Below, in pieces: positions 39,834 through 48,761 of a stretch of 64,000 bases of DNA. This DNA is from Phosphoribacter sp037045045 (lineage in GTDB: Bacteria > Actinomycetota > Actinomycetes > Actinomycetales > Dermatophilaceae). The translations under genes were made by a program, and so were the position numbers. The stretch lies in contig JBAOHL010000004.1 of the NCBI GenBank assembly GCA_037045045.1, forward strand, positions 248,001 through 312,000, in the 5' to 3' direction. The notes below the pieces were generated by a model. That model made no database searches and was not told the origin of the DNA. It saw only the letters and a list, made by a program, of their open reading frames with translations. Every line of letters begins with the position of its first letter. The stretch's first letter is position 1.

Positions 39834-39954
39834 GCGGGAGCGCTCCTGCTGGGTGAGGATGTGGTGAGACGGTCCGATGATTCTCCGTCTCGTTGCGTGA
39901 CTCCGGCGCGGTCCGCTTCGTCGTGACGCAGGCTGCTCGACCCAGGAGAAGCAG

Positions 39955-40530
39955 ATGTCAGAAACCGGCCACGCCCTCGACCCCGACGAGCCGGATCTGC
40001 CGGGTTTGGTGACCCGGGCCCAGGCGGGAGACGCTCGCGCGCTCGAGGAGCTGCTGACCCGATTGCGGCCGGCGGTGGCCCGTCGTTGCGCGCGTTTCCT
40101 GCCCTGTCGGCAGGACGCCGAAGAGGCCACCCAGGACGCTCTCCTGGCCATCGCGACGCACGTGAAGGACTACACCGGTCGCGGGGCGTTCTTGGGCTGG
40201 GTCACGGTCGTCGCGTCGAACTCCTCGCGAGCGACCTACCGCACGCTCCGGCGCAGATCGGTGGAACTGGCGACCGAGACGGCTCCACAGCAGTGGCGCG
40301 ACCCCAGAACGACGAGTGTCATCGCCGGGACGCGCCTTGACCTGCTCGACGCCCTGGATGCCATGGAGGTCTCGAACCCGGCTCTGGTGGAGGCGTTCGT
40401 GCTGCGCGATCTCGGGACCTTGCCGTACGAACAGATCGCCGCGATCCTCGACGTGCCCGTCGGCACTGCGAAGGCTCGGATCCACGCCGCTCGCCGGATC
40501 CTGCGCCAACGTCTCGTCGTCCGGGGGTGA
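39955..40530 (+). CDS. ECF-type RNA polymerase sigma factor
   Basis: A 191-residue sigma factor: region 2 in VTRAQAGDARALEELLTRLR and QDAEEATQDALLAIATHVKD, region 4 in VLRDLGTLPYEQIAAILDVP and VGTAKARIHAARRILRQRL. AGGAGAAGCAG precedes the ATG. No anti-sigma gene adjoins; the next gene is a convergent Ser/Thr kinase. The 121 bp upstream contain no recognised element. Confidence 0.88.
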   Translation: MSETGHALDPDEPDLPGLVTRAQAGDARALEELLTRLRPAVARRCARFLPCRQDAEEATQDALLAIATHVKDYTGRGAFLGWVTVVASNSSRATYRTLRRRSVELATETAPQQWRDPRTTSVIAGTRLDLLDALDAMEVSNPALVEAFVLRDLGTLPYEQIAAILDVPVGTAKARIHAARRILRQRLVVRG

Positions 40531-40570
40531 CCGAGGCGCGCACCCCCGAACGCCGCCGACGTCCCAACCC

Positions 40571-42097
40571 TCATCGGAGCACTGACACGGTCAGCAGGCT
40601 GGGCGTGTTCGGATCCGCGCACCCCACCAGCCCGTCGATCTTCACGAACGCCGCGGTGGTCGTGTCGGGCAGATAGACCCGCAGCCCCCGGGCAGGGGTC
40701 CGGGCGCAGGCCGGCTGAGCGTCGGCCGGGGCCACCTGCACGCTGGCCGATGCCGTGCCCTGGGGAGCGAGGACGACGCCGGTCCCGGCCGGTCCGAAGC
40801 GCACTGCCGGCTGTCCGACCTGGTCTCCCGTGTCGTTCGTCACGAGCGAGACGCCCGGCCAGCCCGTCACCGTGCAGGTTTGGGTCGACGTGTTCGTCAG
40901 GACCAGGGTGATCTGCACCGTGCCCGAGCGGATCGGGCCCGTACGTGCCGACACGCCCAGTTGTCCACCCGTGCACGAGGGCGTGGCCCTGGTCGTGCGG
41001 AACACCGGCGTGCCGCTGGGCGTGGTCGAGGCAGGGGACACCTGGGGAGAGGCGCTGGCCGGGATGACCGAACTGCCCGATGGAGCCGCGGCGTCCGGCA
41101 TGCGGGAGCCCAAGGTCTGCCACAGGGTCACGACCGCCAACGCGGCCACCGCGAGAGCGAAGGCCGCAACCGTGAGCCGTCGCACCGGCCCCCTCCGCCG
41201 CGGGGCCGCAGGCACGGAGGCGTCGCCACTGTCATCCGGGGAGACACCCTGGGCACCCGCCAGACGTGGGCCGAGCGTCTCGTCCGCCGCGACGCCGGTA
41301 ACCGCCGCGGCCAGCTCGCCGAGGGTCGGCCGATCCTGCGGCCGCGGCGCAGCCGCACGGGCCAACGCGTCCGCGACGGCCGGCTCGGCCAGCACGTGCG
41401 GGGGGAGCAGGCCCCGGGCGAGGCGTCCGAAGGCGAAGACGTCCGCGGGCGCGGCGACCTCGTCGGAGTAGACGAGTTGCTCCGGGGCCCGGTAGTCGCC
41501 CGTGCCGAGTGGTTGGGTGAGCCCGGAGGCGGCGGCGAGATCCTTGGCCAGACCGAGGTCGGCGATGAGCACGTCAGAATCCGGCGTAGCATCCCGCAGC
41601 AGGAGATTGTTGGGGTTGAGGTCCCGATGGACGATGCCCTTGCGGTGCAGCGCGGCCAGGCCCTCGGCCACTTGCGCGAGCACGGCGCGGGCCCGCTCGG
41701 CGCCCAGTTCGCCCTCGGCCAGGCGTCCGGCGAGGCTGCCTCCCTCGGCGTAGGCCATGACGATGAACGGGCGGGCCCCCTCCGACTCGGGCAACGTGCC
41801 CACGTCGTAGATGCGCACGACCCGCTCGGACTCGACGCGACGCAGCATCCGGGCCTCTGACATGAAGCGCTCGCGCACGTCGGCGCGCTGGCTCCAGTTG
41901 TCGGCGAGCAGTTTGACCGCGACGTCACAGTCCAGCTCCGGGTCGCGGCCCAGCCACACCGTCGCGAACGCTCCGGTCCCCACGACGCTCATCAGCCGCA
42001 CCCTGCTCGGCAGACGCGGCGGCGGAACACCCGAAGACCCGCTCACGTCGATCGAGGGTAGCGATGCCCCGGGGCGGTGTCGCCCCGCCGCGGTCAT
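40571..42097 (-). CDS. Membrane Ser/Thr protein kinase with DUF4232-like sensor domain
   Basis: A 508-residue PknB-type kinase. P-loop VVGTGAFATVWLGRDPELDC, catalytic loop GIVHRDLNPNNLLLRD with Asp159, activation start IADLGLAKDL, a membrane helix (LTVAAFALAVAALAVVTLW) near 305-328, a Ser/Pro/Thr linker and an extracytoplasmic DUF4232-like beta domain (TVQITLVLTNTSTQTCTVTG). Two changes: HRDLKPxN reads HRDLNPNN, and DFG reads DLG. The first removes the Lys typical of Ser/Thr kinases, so activity may be altered. Its ATG overlaps the deacetylase stop, so both form one operon. Confidence 0.9.
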   Translation of the reverse strand: MTAAGRHRPGASLPSIDVSGSSGVPPPRLPSRVRLMSVVGTGAFATVWLGRDPELDCDVAVKLLADNWSQRADVRERFMSEARMLRRVESERVVRIYDVGTLPESEGARPFIVMAYAEGGSLAGRLAEGELGAERARAVLAQVAEGLAALHRKGIVHRDLNPNNLLLRDATPDSDVLIADLGLAKDLAAASGLTQPLGTGDYRAPEQLVYSDEVAAPADVFAFGRLARGLLPPHVLAEPAVADALARAAAPRPQDRPTLGELAAAVTGVAADETLGPRLAGAQGVSPDDSGDASVPAAPRRRGPVRRLTVAAFALAVAALAVVTLWQTLGSRMPDAAAPSGSSVIPASASPQVSPASTTPSGTPVFRTTRATPSCTGGQLGVSARTGPIRSGTVQITLVLTNTSTQTCTVTGWPGVSLVTNDTGDQVGQPAVRFGPAGTGVVLAPQGTASASVQVAPADAQPACARTPARGLRVYLPDTTTAAFVKIDGLVGCADPNTPSLLTVSVLR

Positions 42098-43176
42098 CCC
42101 CCGAACGTGCGGCCGTCCATGCCCACGAACGTGTAGCCGTGGGCCCGGTACCAGTCGATGATCGCTGGGAGCGCCGAGATCGTGTTGCCGCGATACCGGC
42201 CCACCTGGTCATTCGGCTCGTGGCTGGCCTTGGTCGAGTGCATGAGGACGACCGGGTGCGCCTGGCCCCCGGCGGCGGTCGCCGCGGTGACGATCGCCTG
42301 GACCGAGGCGCTGCTCAGTGTCGAGGGCTGGCGCCAGTCGTTGGTGTCCACGCTCCACATCACCGGGGTCTCGCCGACGGCAGTCGCGCTGGCGGTCACG
42401 TTGGTGATGAAGCCACCCGGGGGGCGCAGGTAGCACACCCGCTGCCCGGTGGCGGCGGTGATCGCGGCCGCGGTGCGGGTCATCTGCGCGCGGAGGTATG
42501 CCGGGGACCACCCGCCGGACACTTGGGCCGGGTAGACGTGGTCCCACGAATGCCCGGCGAGAAGCTGACCGCGGGCGACCAGCGACCGGGAGATGTCCGG
42601 GTGGCTCACGACGTTCGAGCCGACCTCGAAGAACGTCGCTCGCACCTGATGGGCCGCAAGGATGCGGCCGATCTCGAGGTCACCCACCGCCGGGCCGTCG
42701 TCGAAGGTCAGCGCGACCGTCTTCGTGGCGCCCCGGACGCTCGGAGCGGCGTTGACGAAGGCCCCCGACGGGCGCGGACACGCGGCGGTGATCGCGCCGG
42801 CGGGCCGGCCGGGTGAATCCGCACCCCCGGTCGGGATCGAGAGGCTCCCGTCCCCAGCCGTCACCGGGGCGTTGGTGGTGGGGGTGCCGAACGTCGTGCT
42901 CGGCGTGGTGTCCGGGCTGGTCCTCGTCCCGGTCGACGGAGTGGTCGAGGGCGCCGCGGTGGTCAAGGGCGCCGCCGTGGTCGAGGGCGCCGCCGTGGTC
43001 AAGGGCGCCGCCGTGGTCAAGGGCGCCGCGGTGGCCGAGGAGGCCGCGGTGGCCGACGCCGGGACGGTGCGGACGGCGACCGGCTGCGGGGCTTTGCCGC
43101 AGCCGCCGAGCGCGACGGCGCCGAGCAGGGACGCGCCGACGGCGATGGCGCGGGCGTGGCGAGCGTGCGAACGCAT
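42094..43176 (-). CDS. Lipoprotein polysaccharide deacetylase (NodB domain)
   Basis: A 360-residue lipoprotein: signal with lipobox VALGGC at about residue 20-25, a Thr/Ala/Pro linker with several TTAAP(L/S) repeats (residues ~50-85), then a NodB deacetylase: VALTFDDGPAVGDLEIGRIL, metal-binding GHSWDHVYPAQ, and CYLRPPGGFITN. It would N-deacetylate peptidoglycan or another envelope glycan outside the membrane. ATG at 43176 follows GGAGG. Coupled to the downstream Ser/Thr kinase (ATGA), suggesting joint control of envelope modification. Confidence 0.9.
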   Translation of the reverse strand: MRSHARHARAIAVGASLLGAVALGGCGKAPQPVAVRTVPASATAASSATAAPLTTAAPLTTAAPSTTAAPLTTAAPSTTPSTGTRTSPDTTPSTTFGTPTTNAPVTAGDGSLSIPTGGADSPGRPAGAITAACPRPSGAFVNAAPSVRGATKTVALTFDDGPAVGDLEIGRILAAHQVRATFFEVGSNVVSHPDISRSLVARGQLLAGHSWDHVYPAQVSGGWSPAYLRAQMTRTAAAITAATGQRVCYLRPPGGFITNVTASATAVGETPVMWSVDTNDWRQPSTLSSASVQAIVTAATAAGGQAHPVVLMHSTKASHEPNDQVGRYRGNTISALPAIIDWYRAHGYTFVGMDGRTFGG

Positions 43177-43337
43177 GGGTTCCTCCAAAGGATCGAGCCG
43201 GTTGCCCGGGCCTGCCCCGGACACCCATGGAGATGGCGCTCGCGCCCGGAAAGTTGGGTGGAATCTGGGCCACATGTCCACGCGCCTCGAGGGGATCGAG
43301 TCCCGGCGGGCACCCGCTCGCTCGATAAGGTGACCCG

Positions 43338-44612
43338 GTGATCGACATCCGGCTGCTGCGCGAGGACCCGGACCTTGTCCGGCGCTCGCAGCACACCCGC
43401 GGCGAGGATCCGGGGATCGTCGACGCGATCCTCGACGCCGACGCCCGCCGCCGCGCCACGGTGGGCGAGTTCGAGTCGGCCCGGGCCCGGCAGAAGGCGA
43501 TCGGGCGCGAGGTGGCCGCCGCCAGCGGGGCCGACAAGGCGGCCCTGCTCGGTCAGGTCAAACAGCTCTCCGAGCGAGTCAAGGCCCTCGACGTGCAGGC
43601 CGGGGAGACCGACGCCGAGCTGAAGCTACTGCTGCGCCAAGTCGGCAACGTCGTCGCCGAGGGCGTGCCGGCCGGCGGCGAGGACGACTACACCGTGCTC
43701 GAGGTGGTCGGCCGGCCCCGAGACTTCGCCGTCGAGGGCTTCGCGCCGCGCGACCACGTGGAGCTCGGCGAGCGGCTCGGGATCATCGACATCGAACGCG
43801 GGGCTCGGGTGTCGGGCAGCCGGTTCTACTACCTGCGGGGCGCCGGGGCTCGCCTGGAAAACGCGCTCATGTCGCTGTGCCAGCGGATCGCCGACGAGGA
43901 GGGCCACGTCGCGCTCAGCGTGCCCAACCTCGTCAAGCGCGAGACGATGGAGGGCGCCGGCTTCCTCGACTCCCACGCCGACGAGGTCTATCGGCTCGAA
44001 GCCGACGACCTCTACCTCACCGGCACTTCGGAGGTCGGGCTGGCCGGGTTCCACCTCGGCGAGATCCTCGACCTGTCGGCCGGACCGCTGCGGTACACGG
44101 CGACGTCGACGTGTTACCGCCGCGAAGCCGGCAGCCACGGCAAGGACACCCGGGGCATCTTCCGCACCCACCAGTTCCAGAAGACCGAGATGTTCGTGTT
44201 CTGCACGGCGGCCGAGGCACAAGCCGAGCACGAGCGGTTGTTGCGGATCGAACGGCGCATCCTCGACGCCGTCGAGATCCCCTATCGGATCATCGACGTC
44301 GCCGCCGGCGATCTCGGCGGCCCGGCGGCCCGCAAGTACGACTGCGAGGGCTGGGTGCCCAGCCAGCAGCGCTATCGCGAGTTGACCTCGACGTCGAACT
44401 GCACGACCTTCCAGGCGCGGCGGCTCGGCATCCGCGAGCGCGACCCGCAGGGCGAGGGGACCAGGGTCGTGGCGACCCTCAACGGCACGATGTCGACGAC
44501 CCGGTGGCTCGTCGCACTGCTGGAGAACCACCAGCGTATCGACGGCTCGGTCCGGGTGCCCCAGGCTCTGGCGGCCTCCCTCGGCACCGACGCGCTCCAT
44601 CCGCCGGCGTGA
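43338..44612 (+). CDS. serS: Seryl-tRNA synthetase
   Basis: A 424-residue class II synthetase. N-terminal coiled-coil arm (residues ~25-105), motif 2 in LRYTATSTCYRREAGSHGKD TRGIFRTHQFQKTEMF, and motif 3 region TSNCTTFQARRLGIRERD with GTRVVATLNGTMSTTRWLVA. Length and order are standard. GTG at 43338. The stop overlaps the HAD gene start (GTGA), and a SpoU gene follows in the same manner. Confidence 0.97.
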   Translation: MIDIRLLREDPDLVRRSQHTRGEDPGIVDAILDADARRRATVGEFESARARQKAIGREVAAASGADKAALLGQVKQLSERVKALDVQAGETDAELKLLLRQVGNVVAEGVPAGGEDDYTVLEVVGRPRDFAVEGFAPRDHVELGERLGIIDIERGARVSGSRFYYLRGAGARLENALMSLCQRIADEEGHVALSVPNLVKRETMEGAGFLDSHADEVYRLEADDLYLTGTSEVGLAGFHLGEILDLSAGPLRYTATSTCYRREAGSHGKDTRGIFRTHQFQKTEMFVFCTAAEAQAEHERLLRIERRILDAVEIPYRIIDVAAGDLGGPAARKYDCEGWVPSQQRYRELTSTSNCTTFQARRLGIRERDPQGEGTRVVATLNGTMSTTRWLVALLENHQRIDGSVRVPQALAASLGTDALHPPA

Positions 44613-45544
44613 GTAGCGCCGGCATCCCGAGCACCACGGCCGGCAACGCGGCATACCGGCGTCGGCTGGTGGCCCTCGACGTCGACGGGACGATCCTCGA
44701 CCACCAGGGCACCCTGTCGCCGGACGTCGCCGCGGCGGTGCGGGCGGTCGCCGACGCTGGGCACGAGGTCGTCATCGCCACCGGCCGGTCCATCGTCGCG
44801 ACGACTCCGATCACCACGCGGCTCGGACTGACCCGCGGGTATGCCGTGTGCTCCAACGGAGCGGTGACGTTGCGCCTGGACCCCGGCCGCCCCGGCGGCT
44901 ACGAGGTCCTCGACGCGGTGACCTTCGACCCCCGCCCCGCGCTGACGCTCCTGCGGGCGGAGTTGCCCAGCGCGCTCGTCGCCGTCGAGGATCTCGGAGT
45001 CGGGTTCAAGGTCAACGCCCCGTTCCCGGACGGCGAGCTCGGCGGGACCCAGGTCGTCGTGCCGTGGGAGGAGCTCGTCGGCACGCCGGTTACCCGGGTG
45101 ACGCTGCGGATGCCGCAAGCCCAACCGGAGGACTTCATGGCGCAGGTCGAGCGGATCGGCCTGCACGAGGTCTCGTATGCCGTCGGCTGGACCGCGTGGC
45201 TGGACATCAACCCCGAGGGGGTGTCCAAGGGCTCGGCACTGGAGCAGTTGCGTCGCCGGCTGCGGATCGAGCCCGGTGACACCGTCGCTGTCGGCGACCA
45301 GCGCAACGACGTCGAGATGCTTCAGTGGGCCGCTCGTTCGGTGGCCATGGGCAACGCCCCCGAACAGGTGCAGGAGATCGCCGACGAGGTCACCGGGGGG
45401 GTCGACCAAGACGGCTTGGTCCCGGTGCTGCGGTCGCTCGTGCCGCCCGATCGGGCCCCGGCGATGCGAGCCGGTGGTGGCACTGGCGACAAGCCGCGCG
45501 ACGGCGACCCCGCCCACGACGACGGCGGGGACCCGGGGCGATGA
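44609..45544 (+). CDS. Cof-type HAD hydrolase
   Basis: A 311-residue HAD phosphatase: motif I VALDVDGTILDHQGTLSPDV, motif II VIATGRSIVATTPITTRLGL, Lys in NPEGVSKGSALEQLRRRLRI, motif IV VAVGDQRNDVEMLQWAARSV. A type IIB cap lies between. It dephosphorylates sugar phosphates or cofactors; adjacency to serS is a frequent actinobacterial arrangement. The last ~30 residues are a hydrophilic Gly/Asp-rich tail. GTG start inside the serS stop. Confidence 0.9.
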   Translation: MSSAGIPSTTAGNAAYRRRLVALDVDGTILDHQGTLSPDVAAAVRAVADAGHEVVIATGRSIVATTPITTRLGLTRGYAVCSNGAVTLRLDPGRPGGYEVLDAVTFDPRPALTLLRAELPSALVAVEDLGVGFKVNAPFPDGELGGTQVVVPWEELVGTPVTRVTLRMPQAQPEDFMAQVERIGLHEVSYAVGWTAWLDINPEGVSKGSALEQLRRRLRIEPGDTVAVGDQRNDVEMLQWAARSVAMGNAPEQVQEIADEVTGGVDQDGLVPVLRSLVPPDRAPAMRAGGGTGDKPRDGDPAHDDGGDPGR

Positions 45545-46386
45545 ACGACCTCGTCGTCACCTCGCCGGCGAACCCCCGCGTCAAGGCGCTGCTCGCCCTG
45601 CGCAAGCGCCGGGAGCGCGACGCCACCGGTCTCACCCTCGTCGAGGGGTTCGAGGAGCTCTCACTGGCCCTGGCGTGCGACGTCGTGCCGCGCACTCTCG
45701 TCGTGTGCCCCGACTTATTCGGCCCGGCAGGGTCCGCCGGTGGGCAGGACCTCGGCCGGCCGGAGGACCTCGTCGCGGCGGCGCGGGCGGCCGGCGCCGA
45801 GGTCCTGACGATGGGTCGGGCGGTCTTCGAGCGGGTGTCCTACCGGGAAGGTCCTGACGGGTTGCTCGGCGTCGTCCCGTTGCCAGGTCGACGGTTGGAC
45901 GCGCTGACGCTCCCGCCGGACCCGCTCGTCCTCGTCGCGCAGGGCCTCGAGAAACCGGGCAACCTCGGCGCGCTGCTGCGTAGCGCCGACGCGGCCGGGG
46001 TCGACGCCGTGGTCGCCGCCGATCCGGTCACCGACTGGGGAAACCCCAATGTCGTGCGGGCGAGTAAGGGCGCGGTGTTCGCCGTGCCGGTGGCCACCGC
46101 GACGACCCAGGACACCATCGCGTGGTGCCGGCGACACGACATCACGATCCTCGTCACGACGCCGGCGGCGACCGAGCTGCACACCGACGTCGAGCTCACC
46201 GGTGCCCTCGCGATCGTCGTCGGCGCCGAGAAATACGGGGTCGATCCGGTGCTCTCGGCCGCTGCGCAGGCCCGGATCGCCATTGCCATGGGCGGAAAGG
46301 TCAACTCCCTGAACGTGTCGGTCGCCGCCGCTGTCGTCCTCTACGAGGCGGTGCGCCAGCGGCGGTCCAAACGTTTGCACCGCTAA
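45541..46386 (+). CDS. SpoU/TrmH-family RNA 2'-O-methyltransferase
   Basis: A 281-residue SPOUT enzyme: N-terminal substrate-binding domain (TSPANPRVKALLALRKRRER), then the knot motifs VLVAQGLEKPGNLGALLRSA, IVVGAEKYGVDPVLSAAAQA and IAMGGKVNSLNVSVAAAVVL. It methylates ribose in rRNA or tRNA; the target is not determined. ATG overlaps the HAD stop (ATGA), completing a serS-HAD-SpoU unit. Confidence 0.92.
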   Translation: MNDLVVTSPANPRVKALLALRKRRERDATGLTLVEGFEELSLALACDVVPRTLVVCPDLFGPAGSAGGQDLGRPEDLVAAARAAGAEVLTMGRAVFERVSYREGPDGLLGVVPLPGRRLDALTLPPDPLVLVAQGLEKPGNLGALLRSADAAGVDAVVAADPVTDWGNPNVVRASKGAVFAVPVATATTQDTIAWCRRHDITILVTTPAATELHTDVELTGALAIVVGAEKYGVDPVLSAAAQARIAIAMGGKVNSLNVSVAAAVVLYEAVRQRRSKRLHR

Positions 46387-46448
46387 CGGTTTTCGGGGGG
46401 CAGCGGACCGCGTCATGAGCACCCCGTCAGGTGTGCCACGATGTGCGC

Positions 46449-47084
46449 ATGCGCCTTGACCACGTGTCGTATGCCGCGGAGCACGACGGCGTCCACGCCA
46501 CCGCAGAGCGCCTGGCCAAGCTCATCGGTGTCGACGCCGTCGACGGCGGCGTGCACCCGAGGTTCGGCACCCGCAACGTCATCCTCCCGCTGGCCAACCA
46601 TCGCTACGTCGAGGTCGTCGAGGTGCTCGACCATCCCGCCTCCGACAAGGCTCCGTTCGGCCAGGCCGTCCGAGCGCGTTCCGAGGCCGGCGGCGGCTGG
46701 CTGGGCTGGTGCGTCGAGGTCGAGGACATCCGCACCGCCGAGGCGCGGGTGGGCCGCACCTCGGCCGACGGCTATCGCCATACCCCCGACGGCCAAGAGC
46801 TGCGCTGGAAGCAACTCGGCGTCCGCGGGCTCATCTCCGACCCCCAACTGCCGTTCTACATCGAATGGGATCCGGCCAGCCGCCACCCCTCGACGGACGC
46901 CGACACCGAGGTGACGATCACCGCCCTGCAGATCGCCGGCAGCGTCCGGCGGGTGCGCGAATGGCTGGGCGTCGCGCCCGACTACGAGCCCTCGACCTTG
47001 AGCTTCTCGTTCACCTGCCCGCACGGCACGCCCGGTTTGCTCTCGGTCACCTTCGACACCCCCGAGGGCCCGGTCGTCGTCTGA
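46449..47084 (+). CDS. VOC/glyoxalase-like protein
   Basis: A 211-residue glyoxalase_3-type protein: MRLDHVSYAAEHDGVHATAE at the N-terminus, RFGTRNVILPLANHRYVEVV E, GWCVEVEDIRTAEAR, and a C-terminal half-module LLSVTFDTPEGPVVV. The ATG at 46449 is used because the fold begins there. The last 21 bp including the stop belong to a three-copy 67-bp tandem array. Substrate unknown. Confidence 0.85.
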   Translation: MRLDHVSYAAEHDGVHATAERLAKLIGVDAVDGGVHPRFGTRNVILPLANHRYVEVVEVLDHPASDKAPFGQAVRARSEAGGGWLGWCVEVEDIRTAEARVGRTSADGYRHTPDGQELRWKQLGVRGLISDPQLPFYIEWDPASRHPSTDADTEVTITALQIAGSVRRVREWLGVAPDYEPSTLSFSFTCPHGTPGLLSVTFDTPEGPVVV

Positions 47085-47260
47085 GCGCCGCGCCCGACGG
47101 CGCTGGCCCCGGCAGGGAACGCGCCCACCCGAGGGCCCGGTCGTCGTCTGAGCGCCGCGCCCGACGGCGCTGGCCCCGGCAGGGAACGCGCCCACCCGAG
47201 GGCCCGGTCGTCGTCTGAGCGCCGCGCCCGACGGCGCTGGCCCGGGCAGGGATCGCGCCC
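47064..47260 (+). repeat. Three-copy 67-bp tandem repeat spanning a stop codon
   Basis: Units begin GAGGGCCCGGTCGTCGTCTG at 47064, 47131 and 47198 and are nearly identical; the third has a few changes. The first unit contains the last codons and TGA of the VOC gene, so the coding tail (EGPVVV-stop) is present three times. 67 is not a multiple of three, so copies lie in different frames. Together with the 19-bp repeats, this fills the non-coding stretch 47085-47418. Confidence 0.95.
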
Positions 47261-47319
47261 AAGGTCTCTGACGTCGAGGCCCGGTGGTTTGGCAGTTACC
47301 GTGCATCGAGGCAGATCAG

Positions 47320-47395
47320 AGCTGCCAGAACGCCCACCAACTGCCAGGACACCAAACAACTGCCATGACAGTCGCCAACTGCCAAGACATCACGG
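47320..47395. repeat. 19-bp tandem repeats (core AACTGCCA)
   Basis: AACTGCCA occurs at 47339, 47358 and 47377, exactly 19 bp apart, each followed by one variable base and GACA. AGCTGCCA at 47320 is a fourth, weaker unit and TGGCAGTT at 47290 an inverted core. The spacers differ, so only the 13-bp core is conserved. Located between convergent genes. Confidence 0.8.
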
Positions 47396-47418
47396 ACTGC
47401 AGAAGCCGGGCCGGCCGG

Positions 47419-48645
47419 TCAGCCGAGGAAGGCGCGCACCTCGTCCAACAGCACCGGCCAGGCCGGCTCCCCCTCGGAGAGCAAATGATTGCGGCTGGGC
47501 AGCGGCACCAAGCGACTGGCGGGGATGAGTTCGTGCGCCAGCTGAGCACACGAGAAGGGGACCCGATGATCCTCGCGCGAGTGCAGCACGAGCGTGGGAC
47601 AGTCGACGTGCCCGGCTAGCTCGCGCACATCTACCGTGCCGAACTCCTGCAGGAAACGCACCGCATTGTCGGCCGTCGTCGTTTGCCGTTGCAGGTCGTC
47701 GAAGGCATCCCAGACCTCAGGCGGGCCGTCAGGAAAGAACTGCATGGCGAACACCCGGCGAAAGGCCGGGTCGGAACGACCCCAGCCCACGCGGGCCAGT
47801 TCGATGTCCAGGGCAGCGGCCGCGCGGTCCTGGGCGGTCGTCGCGCGGGCCCCCCGCCCGGCGAGGTAGCCGCTCACGAGGATGAGCCGCTCCACCCGCT
47901 CGGGGTGGCGAACGGCATACGCGATGGCGACGGCGGCGCCCTGGGAGATGCCCAGCAACGGGAAGGTGTCCACACCGGCGGCGTCGACGACCTCCTCCAG
48001 GTCGAGGACCCAGTCATCGAAACCGAAGGACGGGACGTCCCATTCGGACAGCCCGCAGCCCCGCTCGTCGTAGCGGACCAGGCGATGCCCTTCGGACAGG
48101 CTCGCGATCCAGTGCCGCCAAACCAGGCTCCCGGAGTCACGCCCGAGATGGGTCATCCAGTTCGCCGCCTTGACCAAGGGCGGGCCCGAACCGCTGGTGG
48201 CGTACGCGATTCGTACCCCGTCCGCGCCGCGACAGAAGGAAACCTCGTCGGTCACGGGTGCGGTGGCCGTCGCGTCGCGGACGGCCGAATCGGTCGGCAG
48301 CGTCGTCAGAGGCGCCGCGGCGGCAGCCCCGTCGGGAACGGCGTGGACCTCACCGACGAACTGATAGCCCCGGTGGCGGACGGTGCGGATCCACCGTTGG
48401 GACTCACCGTCGTCGCCGATGGCGCGGCGCGCGGCCTTGACCCTCGTGGTCAGGGTGCTCTCGCTGACGAATCGGTCTCCCCACACCTCGTCGAGCAGTT
48501 CCTCCTTAGGGACCACCCGGTCGCGGTGCTCGATGAGGTAACTCAACACGTCGAAGACCTGAGGTTCGACATGCACCGGCCTCTGACCGCAGCGCAACTC
48601 GAACCGCTGCCGGTCCAGCGTGTAGTCGCCGAAATGCAGCACCAC
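47419..48645 (-). CDS. Winged-helix DNA-binding domain fused to alpha/beta hydrolase
   Basis: A 408-residue fusion. Residues 1-105 are an OmpR/SARP-type winged helix (FGDYTLDRQRFELRCGQRPV, LSYLIEHRDRVVPKEELLDE, STLTTRVKAARRAIGDDG, IRTVRHRGYQFVGEV). Residues ~140-405 are an alpha/beta hydrolase with nucleophile Ser234 in LLGISQGAAVAIAYAVRHPE, Asp in LHSREDHRVPF and His in PSRNHLLSEGE, all present. The hydrolase may act as a ligand sensor or real enzyme. It is divergent from the peptide/Rieske/glycosyltransferase cluster, whose upstream region carries 11-bp-spaced direct repeats suited to this domain. Confidence 0.88.
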   Translation of the reverse strand: MVLHFGDYTLDRQRFELRCGQRPVHVEPQVFDVLSYLIEHRDRVVPKEELLDEVWGDRFVSESTLTTRVKAARRAIGDDGESQRWIRTVRHRGYQFVGEVHAVPDGAAAAAPLTTLPTDSAVRDATATAPVTDEVSFCRGADGVRIAYATSGSGPPLVKAANWMTHLGRDSGSLVWRHWIASLSEGHRLVRYDERGCGLSEWDVPSFGFDDWVLDLEEVVDAAGVDTFPLLGISQGAAVAIAYAVRHPERVERLILVSGYLAGRGARATTAQDRAAAALDIELARVGWGRSDPAFRRVFAMQFFPDGPPEVWDAFDDLQRQTTTADNAVRFLQEFGTVDVRELAGHVDCPTLVLHSREDHRVPFSCAQLAHELIPASRLVPLPSRNHLLSEGEPAWPVLLDEVRAFLG

Positions 48646-48722
48646 TCCACGCTAGGGCCACGCCGGTCTCGGCGGCACCCCACAAGCCCAGAATCGCGCG
48701 GATGACGGGCTGCGCCCCCGAT

Positions 48723-48751
48723 GGGACGGGCGACCACCCGAAGCCCGTCCC
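48723..48751. promoter_or_regulatory. 9-bp stem inverted repeat in the divergent promoter region
   Basis: GGGACGGGC (48723-48731) and GCCCGTCCC (48743-48751) form a perfect 9-bp stem with an 11-base loop. No T-run follows, so it is more likely an operator or attenuator than a simple terminator. Confidence 0.6.
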
Positions 48752-48761
48752 TGCGCATGAG

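Noticed and set aside
42940..43040. Tandem repeat array in the deacetylase gene
   Set aside because: The repeats encode a Thr/Ala/Pro linker (TTAAP units) in frame within a lipoprotein, so they are a protein linker and not an independent DNA element.
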